Shown: one piece after another, positions 1 through 5,081 of the stretch | How positions within the stretch are numbered: position 1 is the stretch's first letter | Layout: each line of letters begins with the position of its first letter | Origin: a bacterium | Lineage (GTDB): Bacteria; SZUA-79; Acidulodesulfobacterales; Acidulodesulfobacteraceae | Assembly: GCA_021799935.1 (NCBI GenBank) | Contig: JAJYZM010000104.1 | Coordinates: 1-5,081, forward strand | DNA length: 5,081 bases | Direction: 5' to 3' | Translations under genes and position numbers: made by a program | Notes under the pieces: model-generated | Told to the model about the DNA's origin: nothing | The model's input: the letters and a program-made list of their open reading frames with translations, nothing else | Databases searched by the model: none

Positions 1-326
1 CCGATATGTTTACATCCAATAAAAACGACGCGCTTTACTATTTAACGGGGAAGATTACCTCTATACAGAACAGCGTAATGTCTTATACCGGAGTTGCCGC
101 GGCGGTGGATTACATGCTCACCGTAAAAGTGACGGTGAGCATGTACGGCACTAACGGGAAGATAATTTTCAGGAATGCAGGTTTTTCTTCTGGGGCAACA
201 TATTATAACTATATTAATCCGCTTACCGCGCATAAACAGGAAAAAATGGCGATAGAAACGGCATCTAAAAGAATCGCCAGAAAAATCGTAATATACATAG
301 AAACTAAAAAATTAACCTCATACTAA
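1..326 (+). CDS. lptE: Probable LPS-assembly lipoprotein LptE, C-terminal part (5' end outside window)
   Basis: The frame is open from the window edge (first full codon at 3-5) to a TAA at 324-326, giving about 107 residues. The Met codon at position 6 is probably internal, because LptE proteins usually have about 160-175 residues and start with a lipoprotein signal peptide, which is not visible here. The visible part follows the LptE pattern: a short strand (LTGKITSI), an alternating hydrophobic strand (DYMLTVKVTVSMY), a turn with GTNGKIIF, an aromatic stretch (ATYYNYINP), then an amphipathic helix (EKMAIETASKRIARKIVIYI) near the end. In the known family, LptE plugs the LptD beta-barrel and helps place lipopolysaccharide in the outer membrane. 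A likely intrinsic terminator follows 8 bp after the stop, so this is probably the last gene of its transcript. The assignment rests on pattern only; another small envelope lipoprotein is possible. Confidence 0.68.
   Translation, partial: DMFTSNKNDALYYLTGKITSIQNSVMSYTGVAAAVDYMLTVKVTVSMYGTNGKIIFRNAGFSSGATYYNYINPLTAHKQEKMAIETASKRIARKIVIYIETKKLTSY
111..145. repeat. Perfect 14-bp inverted repeat inside lptE
   Basis: The arms TACATGCTCACCGT (111-124) and ACGGTGAGCATGTA (132-145) are exact reverse complements, separated by a 7-base loop (AAAAGTG). The repeat lies within the coding frame and encodes the near-symmetric peptide YMLTVKVTVSMY. RNA from either strand could form a stable stem-loop here. 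No T-run follows, so it is not a normal intrinsic terminator. Its origin and function are unknown. Confidence 0.85.
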
Positions 327-886
327 TCCAATCCTCTTATTTTCTTATATATAATAAGAGTAATTTTTGCGAATGAATAACCTAAAATGCCGCCGGCGAT
401 TACGTCTAAGGGGTAATGCTCTCCGTCGTAAACGCGTGAAAAGGCGACCGCAAACGCAAGAATATAAAATAATTTTTTGTGTTTCGGAAATATATAAGAA
501 AGAGCTACGGCGAGCGAGAAAGCGGTTACGGAATGGCCTGAAGGAAAAGACCGTTCGGTCAGATGCCTCCCCAGCAGGTTTATATGTACAGCGCCCGTTT
601 TTATCAGTTCGTGGAGGGCTACTACCGGCCTGGGCCTGTTTACGGCTCTTTTTATTATTATATCGAATATACCCGGGACGATTTGAGTTAAAAAAAGCAG
701 AAGAAACGATTCTTTAAATTTAGGACGATTATAAAAATAAACATAAACGAGGACAAGCCAGTATGCAACCCAGCCGTTGCCCAAATATGTAACGGCTCTC
801 ATATTATCGTTCAATAAAGAAAAGTGAAAGTTGTCGTTTATCAACAAAAAAAGGGCGGTATCTAAACGGAGAATATGGGAAAGCAT
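323..886 (-). CDS. PAP2-family membrane phosphatase
   Basis: This complete 187-residue protein carries the full PAP2 (type 2 phosphatidic acid phosphatase) signature. Motif 1 is K79-x6-R86-P87 (KRAVNRPRP), motif 2 is PSGH at 115-118, and motif 3 is S150-R151-x5-H157-x3-D161 (SRVYDGEHYPLD). In this family His118 and His157 are the expected catalytic histidines and Lys79, Arg86 and Arg151 hold the phosphate. Hydrophobic segments lie near residues 38-52, 60-77, 118-133, 138-150 and 159-180, so this is a polytopic inner-membrane enzyme with its active site probably facing the periplasm. Likely substrates are undecaprenyl pyrophosphate or another lipid phosphate such as lipid A or phosphatidylglycerophosphate; the sequence does not decide. 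The start is supported by the typical N-terminus (LRLDTALFLLIND), although no clear Shine-Dalgarno precedes it. The stop overlaps the convergent lptE stop by 4 bp. Confidence 0.93.
   Translation of the reverse strand: MLSHILRLDTALFLLINDNFHFSLLNDNMRAVTYLGNGWVAYWLVLVYVYFYNRPKFKESFLLLFLTQIVPGIFDIIIKRAVNRPRPVVALHELIKTGAVHINLLGRHLTERSFPSGHSVTAFSLAVALSYIFPKHKKLFYILAFAVAFSRVYDGEHYPLDVIAGGILGYSFAKITLIIYKKIRGLD
334..368 (+). terminator. Likely intrinsic terminator of lptE, embedded in the 3' end of the convergent gene
   Basis: The sequence CTCTTATT (334-341) pairs perfectly with AATAAGAG (353-360) around an 11-base loop, and the stem is followed by TAATTTTT (361-368). This gives an 8-bp stem with a U-rich tail, 8 bases after the lptE stop. 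The stem is AT-rich (three G-C pairs), so termination may be weak. On the - strand the same hairpin has no adjacent T-run, so it is directional for lptE transcription. It overlaps the last dozen or so codons of the PAP2 gene on the opposite strand. Confidence 0.5.
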
Positions 887-898
887 AAATTTTATGTT

Positions 899-926
899 TT
901 GATTTTATGGTTTATTAAGATATAAT
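899..926 (+). promoter_or_regulatory. Sigma-70-like promoter for the nucleotidyltransferase fusion gene
   Basis: TTGATT (899-904, 4 of 6 to the -35 consensus) is followed after 16 bp by a perfect TATAAT (921-926). Transcription would start near 932-935, leaving a leader of about 70 bases before the ATG at 1005. The region lies between two divergent genes, where a promoter is expected. AT-rich DNA produces such matches by chance, but the exact -10 and plausible spacing favour this one. Confidence 0.5.
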
Positions 927-953
927 TTTAATAGAATAATTTGCTAAGTGCAA
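925..953 (-). promoter_or_regulatory. Candidate promoter for the PAP2 phosphatase gene
   Basis: Read on the - strand, TTGCAC (953-948) is followed after 17 bp by TAAAAT (930-925, 5 of 6 to the -10 consensus). The -35 match is poor, with only TTG fitting. The -10 would overlap the -10 of the + strand promoter by two bases, so the two divergent genes could compete for polymerase. Support is weak and positional. Confidence 0.28.
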
Positions 954-1004
954 CAATAATTATGCTTATAGGCACTAAACAATAACAAAAAGGGGCATTG
1001 AGAT

Positions 1005-3524
1005 ATGCAGGCGGTCATAATGGCAGGAGGTTTCGGAACAAGGCTTAAGCCTTTAACTAATAACGCTCCGAAGCCGATGATACATATCGCAAACAAACCG
1101 ATGATGGAGCATGTCGTTAATCTCCTTAAAACATACGGCATTAACGATTTAATTGTCCTGCTGTACGTCCAACCCGAACTAATAAAAAATCATTTTAAAG
1201 ACGGAGCCGATTTCGGCGTAAGGATAGAATACGTTATTGCCGAAGAGGATTATGGGACGGCGGGGGCGGTAAAAAATGTCGAAAATATAATAAAAGAAGA
1301 CGACTTTGTCGTAATAAGCGCGGATATCATTACCGATATTAATTTAAGCAGGCCTATAGACTTTCATTTAAGCAGGAAAAGCGACGCCACGATAGTTCTT
1401 ACGAGAGTCGAAAATCCACTTTCTTTCGGGATAGTAATTACCGACAGCGAAGGAAGGATTACCAAATTTCTCGAAAAACCGACATGGTCCGAAGTATTCA
1501 GCGATACCATAAATACCGGAATTTATATTTTAAATAAGTCGGCATTAAAAATGATTCCCGAAAAAAGCGAGTTCGATTTTTCTAAAGACCTTTTTCCTAT
1601 GCTTTTGAAAGAAAATAAAAATCTTTTCGGACATATATCGTCGGGCTACTGGAAGGACGTAGGCACCCTTTCCGAATACAGGCGGAGCCAGTTGGAAATT
1701 ATAGCCGGAAAGATAGATTTGAATATCGAGGGAGAATACATTCCCGGTAAAAATTTAAAAATAGGCGCTAAGAGCATTATAGACATAAGCTGCGACGCCG
1801 AAAATTCCATATTCGGAAAAGACGTTCATATTCTTCAGAACTGTAAAATAAAAAATTGCGTTATAGGGGATAACTGTACTATAGGGGAAGCCACACAGAT
1901 AAGCGGTTCTGTTATAGGCAAGGGTTCGAAAATAGGCTCGAACTGCGATATACAGGAAGCAGTATTGGGATATAAAACGGCTGTGGGGAATAATGCTTTT
2001 ATAGGCTCCGGCGCCGTTATATCCGACGTATGCCGTATAGGTAACGGCGCCGTTATAAATCCTAACGTCAAAATATGGCCTTATAAAAACGTGGAAGACG
2101 GTGCTGTATTATCTGAAAGTCTAATATGGTCAGATAAATGGAGCGCTAAAATATTCGGACAATACGGTATAACCGCTCTCGCAAATTTAGAAATTACCCC
2201 TGAGTTTGCGTCTAAACTGGGAGCGGCATTCGGGGCGACGATAGGCAAAAACAGGACCATTTCCGTATCCCGCGACAGCCATAAAACCTCCCGTCTTTTT
2301 TCAAGGGCCATTATGTCCGGCGTTCTTTCGGTGGGCGTCAACGTCAACGATTTCAGCGATACCCCTATTTCTATAGTCCGGTATCAGGCGAAACAGTTCA
2401 AAAGTTCCGGCGGCATACACGTCAGACAACATCCTTTCGATAAAAAACTTCTAAACATAAAATTTTTCGATTCAAACGGTTTAGATTTATCGACCCTAGG
2501 AGAACAAAAAATAGAAAGGCTGTTTTTCAGGGAAGATTATGCGAGAGTGGGTTCGGAAGATACGGGAGAGATATTTTATCCGACGCACGGAACGGAATAT
2601 TATACCGACGGTTTTCTTAATACGATAGACGCCGATAAAATTATAAAGAGAAAATTTAAAATAGTCATAGACTATTCGTACGGAAGTTCAAGCAAGATTT
2701 TTCCAGCAATAATAGGAAAACTCGGTATAGACTCGGTCCATCTCAACGCAAATTTAGATCAGACCAAGATAACAAAAACGGAAAGAGAATTTAAAAAATC
2801 TCTTAAAGAGCTTTCGAGCATAGTCAGGTCTATTAACGCAGACCTTGGAATTTTTATAGATAACGGCGGTGAAAAGATTTATATATGCGACGAAAACGGC
2901 GATAATATCGACGGCAATACGGCTTTAACTTTAATGGCGCTTTTAGTTATGAAAACCGAAAAAAACGACAAGTCTATTACCATTCCGTCCAGGTCTTCTT
3001 TTAATATAACAAAATCTGCTAAAGATTATGACTTCGAAATATTTTTTGCCAAAAATTCTTCTAGCTGTCTTATGGAAAAATCGGCCAATTCCAATGTTTG
3101 CTTTGCGGGCGATAACGAGGGAGGATATATTTATCCTAAATTCATGCCCGCATTCGACGGAATGTATTCCGCGATAAAACTGCTTGAGATGCTTGCTAAG
3201 CTCAACACTTCGATTAAAAACGAACTTAGATATATAGAGCCTTCCTATTTTGAATACAAAAAAGTTCCATGCCCTACTGAATTAAAAGGTTTTATAATGA
3301 GAAAATTTTTTGAAAAATACGGCGGCGATAATGTTTTATTAATCGACGGAATAAAATTAATCAAACCCGGCGGGTGGGTTCTTGCATATCCGACCTCGGA
3401 AGGAGCTCATTTCGAGATATTTTCCGAGAGCAGGGATAAAGAAGAAGCTCTGTCGCTGCTAAACCAGTTTAATAACGATATAGAAAACTGGAAAAACGAA
3501 AGAGACTTAAGCGCCCTGTCGTAA
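1005..3524 (+). CDS. Sugar-phosphate nucleotidyltransferase fused to a beta-helix and a degenerate phosphohexomutase domain (mannose-1-phosphate guanylyltransferase-like)
   Basis: This complete 839-residue protein has three parts. Residues 1-235 are an NTP-transferase with the GGFGTRLKPLT signature (8-18) and KPM (23-25), a probable metal Asp107 (SADIITD), the sugar-binding EKP (157-159) and a probable second metal Asp218 (YWKDVGT). Residues 250-370 are a left-handed beta-helix of hexapeptide repeats (CVIGDNCTIG, SVIGKGSKIG, AFIGSGAVI). Residues 375-839 resemble alpha-D-phosphohexomutases but lack every catalytic loop: GGIHVRQHP (469-477) replaces TASHNP, DNGGEKIY (619-626) replaces DGDADR, GDNEGG (702-707) replaces GEESGG, and YPTSEGA (795-801) replaces RPSGTEP. 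This matches the known fusion family annotated as GDP-mannose pyrophosphorylase; the exact nucleotide and sugar are inferred. The protein has no signal peptide, so it is cytoplasmic. ATG 1005 is firm: an in-frame TGA (999-1001) lies just upstream, AGGGG (991-995) is well spaced, and the glycine-rich loop starts at residue 8. Confidence 0.9.
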   Translation: MQAVIMAGGFGTRLKPLTNNAPKPMIHIANKPMMEHVVNLLKTYGINDLIVLLYVQPELIKNHFKDGADFGVRIEYVIAEEDYGTAGAVKNVENIIKEDDFVVISADIITDINLSRPIDFHLSRKSDATIVLTRVENPLSFGIVITDSEGRITKFLEKPTWSEVFSDTINTGIYILNKSALKMIPEKSEFDFSKDLFPMLLKENKNLFGHISSGYWKDVGTLSEYRRSQLEIIAGKIDLNIEGEYIPGKNLKIGAKSIIDISCDAENSIFGKDVHILQNCKIKNCVIGDNCTIGEATQISGSVIGKGSKIGSNCDIQEAVLGYKTAVGNNAFIGSGAVISDVCRIGNGAVINPNVKIWPYKNVEDGAVLSESLIWSDKWSAKIFGQYGITALANLEITPEFASKLGAAFGATIGKNRTISVSRDSHKTSRLFSRAIMSGVLSVGVNVNDFSDTPISIVRYQAKQFKSSGGIHVRQHPFDKKLLNIKFFDSNGLDLSTLGEQKIERLFFREDYARVGSEDTGEIFYPTHGTEYYTDGFLNTIDADKIIKRKFKIVIDYSYGSSSKIFPAIIGKLGIDSVHLNANLDQTKITKTEREFKKSLKELSSIVRSINADLGIFIDNGGEKIYICDENGDNIDGNTALTLMALLVMKTEKNDKSITIPSRSSFNITKSAKDYDFEIFFAKNSSSCLMEKSANSNVCFAGDNEGGYIYPKFMPAFDGMYSAIKLLEMLAKLNTSIKNELRYIEPSYFEYKKVPCPTELKGFIMRKFFEKYGGDNVLLIDGIKLIKPGGWVLAYPTSEGAHFEIFSESRDKEEALSLLNQFNNDIENWKNERDLSALS

Positions 3525-3534
3525 GGTCAAAATT

Positions 3535-3560
3535 GTCGGTAAAAATTACCTGGAATACTA
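3535..3560. repeat. Imperfect direct repeat, copy 1 (left flank of the intergenic element)
   Basis: This 26-bp stretch (GTCGGTAAAAATTACC followed by TGGAATACTA) recurs in altered form at 3653-3679. It contains a small perfect palindrome: GGTAA (3538-3542) and TTACC (3546-3550) around AAA. It ends one base before the GC-rich element that starts at 3562. Nine bases at the end of the preceding gene (TTAAGCGCC, 3507-3515) also recur next to copy 2, which suggests that a larger segment was duplicated. Confidence 0.6.
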
Positions 3561-3561
3561 G

Positions 3562-3640
3562 CGTCATTCCCGCGCAGGCGGGAAAGTTTCAAAGAAACTT
3601 CACGAGTTTCGCCAGACGCGAGAGCGAAGCGGTAATCCAG
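3562..3640. repeat. MITE/REP-like palindromic intergenic element
   Basis: This 79-bp element is GC-rich against its AT-rich surroundings. Its ends, CGTCATTCCCGC (3562-3573) and GCGGTAATCCAG (3629-3640), form an imperfect terminal inverted repeat, matching at 8 of 12 positions. Inside are hairpins: TTCCCGC/GCGGGAA (3567-3573 with 3578-3584, loop GCAG), AAGTTTC/GAAACTT (3584-3590 with 3594-3600, loop AAA) and TTCGC/GCGAA (3608-3612 with 3624-3628). The ends resemble the dispersed bacterial repeat type running from GTCATT to AATCCAG that I know from other genomes. No T-run follows, so it is more likely a non-autonomous repeat or mRNA-structuring element than a terminator. No transposase gene is present, and only one copy occurs in this window. 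Confidence 0.65.
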
Positions 3641-3652
3641 AAATGTTTAAGC

Positions 3653-3679
3653 GCCGGTAGAAATTACCGGAAATATCTA
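3653..3679. repeat. Imperfect direct repeat, copy 2 (right flank of the intergenic element)
   Basis: GCCGGTAGAAATTACC followed by GGAAATATCTA aligns with the 3535-3560 copy with only a few substitutions and small indels. It has its own palindrome, CCGGTA (3654-3659) with TACCGG (3665-3670). The preceding TTAAGCGCC (3647-3655) matches 3507-3515 in the last codons of the upstream gene, overlapping the start of this repeat. The copy lies 19 bp before the next start codon, so its hairpin could influence translation of that gene. Confidence 0.6.
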
Positions 3680-3698
3680 AAAACATAAGAGGAAGGGA

Positions 3699-5081
3699 AT
3701 GGCGGAAAAAAACGGCGGAAAAACTTTTGAAATCGAGTTCGGAACGTCAGGCTACAGAGGCAAAATTGCCGACGACTTCACTTATGAATCCGTCAAGCTT
3801 GTTTCGCAGGCGGTCTGCGATTTTTTAACGGAAAAATATAAAAGCTCTTTTCCGTCTAAAAAAATAATAATAGGCTACGATACGCGTTTTTTGTCCGAAG
3901 AATTTGCAAAAATCAGCGCCTGTGTCTTTTGCGCCAACGGTTTTAACGTAATTTTTGCCGATACCTTTACTCCTACGCCGGTTATCGCAATTAAAATATT
4001 AAAAGAAAAAGCTCTAGGCGCGGTCAACATTACCGCAAGCCATAATCCTTACAACTATAACGGCATAAAATTCTCGCCCGACTGGGGAGGGCCAGCTCTT
4101 CCCGAAGATACCGAAGTCTTAATGAAAAAATCCAACGAACTTCTTAAATCACCGCGGTATAATTATATGGATTTCGGCTCGGCAAAGAAAAACGGACTAT
4201 TAACGGAAGAAGATTTTATAGGTTATTATACGGAACTCGTAAAATCAAAATTAGATTTAAAACTTATCGAAGAAAACTGCGGGAATTTATATCCGTTTAT
4301 TACTTCCATGCACGGAACTTCCAAGGGCATGATAGGAAAGATTATCGGAGAAGCCGGATATGAATTCAAAGAAATATACGAGGAAAGGGACGCTTTTTTT
4401 GCTCCCGGTTTTGCTCCCGACCCGTCCGCGAAGAATTTAAAAGAGATGGGAAAGATGGTTAAGGAATATAATGAAGGCAAAGACGAAGGCAAATCTAAGA
4501 AAACCGCCATAGGGCTTGCGGCGGACGGGGATGCCGACAGATACGGCGTGCTTGACGAAGACGGAGAATTCGTCGAACCGAATATTATTTTTCCGCTTCT
4601 TTACAATTATTATATCGAAGGCAAGGGGATAAAAGGCGATGCGGCAAGAAGCGTCGCTACGACTGCTTTAGTGGACAGGGTAGCAAAACATTACGGCTTT
4701 AAGGTTATAGAAACTCCGGTAGGCTTTAAATATCTCGGCAAACTTATATCCGAAGGCAAGGTCGTGATAGCCGGCGAAGAGTCGTCGGGTTTGACCGTAG
4801 CGGGACACGCTCCGGACAAAGACGGAATTTATACCTGTCTTTTGGTTTTAGAAATGCTCGCTTATTACAAAAAACCCCTGAAAGTTTTGGTAGAAGGCCT
4901 TCTTGAAAAATTTGGCCTGATATTCACGAAAAGAATTAACGTTCCGGTCGATAAAGAAAAGTTTAAGGCCGAGATAGACGAAAAAATGGAAAAATTTCCA
5001 AAAGTTTTCGAAGGAAGGACGGTTACCGGCAAAAACGCTACGGACGGATATAAAGTCTTCTTCGACGACGATTCGTGGCTG
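3699..5081 (+). CDS. Phosphoglucomutase/phosphomannomutase, alpha-D-phosphohexomutase superfamily (3' end outside window)
   Basis: The frame is open for 461 codons to the window edge. The protein should interconvert a hexose-6-phosphate and hexose-1-phosphate in the cytoplasm. The conserved elements are intact and in order: FGTSGYRG (14-21), the phosphoserine loop TASHNP (112-117, Ser114 as phospho-carrier), the metal loop DGDADR (276-281) and the sugar-binding loop GEESSGL (359-365). The sequence stops at DDSWL, just before the expected phosphate-binding RPSGTEP loop, so perhaps 20-30 residues are missing. GEESSGLTVAGH resembles the PGM-like subgroup; glucose versus mannose specificity cannot be read from this. 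ATG 3699 is well supported: it is the first start after an in-frame TAA (3678-3680) and has a strong AGAGGA (3688-3693) five bases upstream. It is probably cotranscribed with the upstream fusion gene, since no terminator is visible in the 174-bp gap, and it would supply the sugar-1-phosphate used there. Confidence 0.93.
   Translation, partial: MAEKNGGKTFEIEFGTSGYRGKIADDFTYESVKLVSQAVCDFLTEKYKSSFPSKKIIIGYDTRFLSEEFAKISACVFCANGFNVIFADTFTPTPVIAIKILKEKALGAVNITASHNPYNYNGIKFSPDWGGPALPEDTEVLMKKSNELLKSPRYNYMDFGSAKKNGLLTEEDFIGYYTELVKSKLDLKLIEENCGNLYPFITSMHGTSKGMIGKIIGEAGYEFKEIYEERDAFFAPGFAPDPSAKNLKEMGKMVKEYNEGKDEGKSKKTAIGLAADGDADRYGVLDEDGEFVEPNIIFPLLYNYYIEGKGIKGDAARSVATTALVDRVAKHYGFKVIETPVGFKYLGKLISEGKVVIAGEESSGLTVAGHAPDKDGIYTCLLVLEMLAYYKKPLKVLVEGLLEKFGLIFTKRINVPVDKEKFKAEIDEKMEKFPKVFEGRTVTGKNATDGYKVFFDDDSWL

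Noticed and set aside
42..233. Open frame of 63 codons on the - strand within lptE
   Set aside because: It is antisense to the lptE frame and has an unstructured His/Arg-rich product, with no domain or convincing start.
367..717. Open frame of 116 codons on the + strand
   Set aside because: It is wholly antisense to the PAP2 gene, whose catalytic motifs are complete. The predicted peptide is Arg/Lys-rich with no recognisable domain.
2042..2055. Perfect 14-bp palindrome TAACGGCGCCGTTA, and a 13-bp direct repeat (2009-2021 and 2045-2057)
   Set aside because: Both fall in codons for repeated GAVI units of the beta-helix. The direct repeat is explained by hexapeptide periodicity (36 bp = 12 residues), and the palindrome has no loop or regulatory context.
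1835..2347. Two - strand open frames (1835-2071 and 2081-2347)
   Set aside because: They mirror the beta-helix and linker coding region. Their repetitive Pro/Ile/Thr composition is the complement of the hexapeptide repeats.
3533..3561. Possible promoter before the mutase gene (TTGTCG, 17 bp, TACTAG)
   Set aside because: Both boxes match consensus poorly, and the stretch overlaps a repeat copy. Cotranscription with the upstream gene is simpler.
3567..3600. Hairpins after the fusion gene as an intrinsic terminator
   Set aside because: The stems are good but no T-run follows either of them.
3535..3679. CRISPR-like array
   Set aside because: There are only two imperfect repeat copies with one GC-rich palindromic intervening segment. 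There is no third repeat and no cas gene in the window.
4226..4510. Open frame of 94 codons on the - strand
   Set aside because: It is antisense to the mutase gene and its low-complexity Ser/Pro/Phe product matches no family I know.

Overview
The window reads as part of a chromosome from a Gram-negative (two-membrane) bacterium with an AT-rich genome. The left edge carries the end of a probable LptE, the outer-membrane lipoprotein of lipopolysaccharide export. The other genes are sugar-nucleotide, phosphosugar and lipid-phosphate enzymes of envelope glycan synthesis. Codon use favours ATA for Ile and AGA/AGG for Arg, which is unlike enteric bacteria. An uncultivated deltaproteobacterial-type lineage would fit, but that is a guess from style and gene content.

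Layout: (1) 1-326, + strand, 3' part of a probable lptE, containing a perfect 14-bp inverted repeat and followed by a likely intrinsic terminator. (2) 323-886, - strand, a complete PAP2-type membrane phosphatase that meets lptE tail to tail with a 4-bp overlap, so the lptE terminator lies inside its 3' end. (3) 887-1004, a 118-bp divergent intergenic region with a good sigma-70-like promoter for the + strand and a weaker candidate for the - strand. (4) 1005-3524, + strand, a complete 839-residue fusion protein: nucleotidyltransferase, left-handed beta-helix, and phosphohexomutase-like region. (5) 3525-3698, a 174-bp intergenic region filled by a GC-rich, hairpin-forming MITE/REP-like element flanked by two imperfect direct repeats. 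(6) 3699-5081, + strand, a phosphoglucomutase/phosphomannomutase cut by the window edge just before its last conserved loop.

How they may work together: the last gene has intact catalytic loops and could make a hexose-1-phosphate. The fusion protein's N-terminal half could then activate this to an NDP-sugar (GDP-mannose is the usual annotation). The fusion's own mutase half has lost all four catalytic signatures, so it looks like a structural or regulatory pseudo-mutase, with the real mutase supplied by its neighbour. The PAP2 protein may recycle undecaprenyl pyrophosphate or dephosphorylate another envelope lipid. I see no wholly new system. The points most worth a second look are the pseudo-mutase beside an active mutase, the palindrome inside lptE, and the composite repeat between the two sugar genes.
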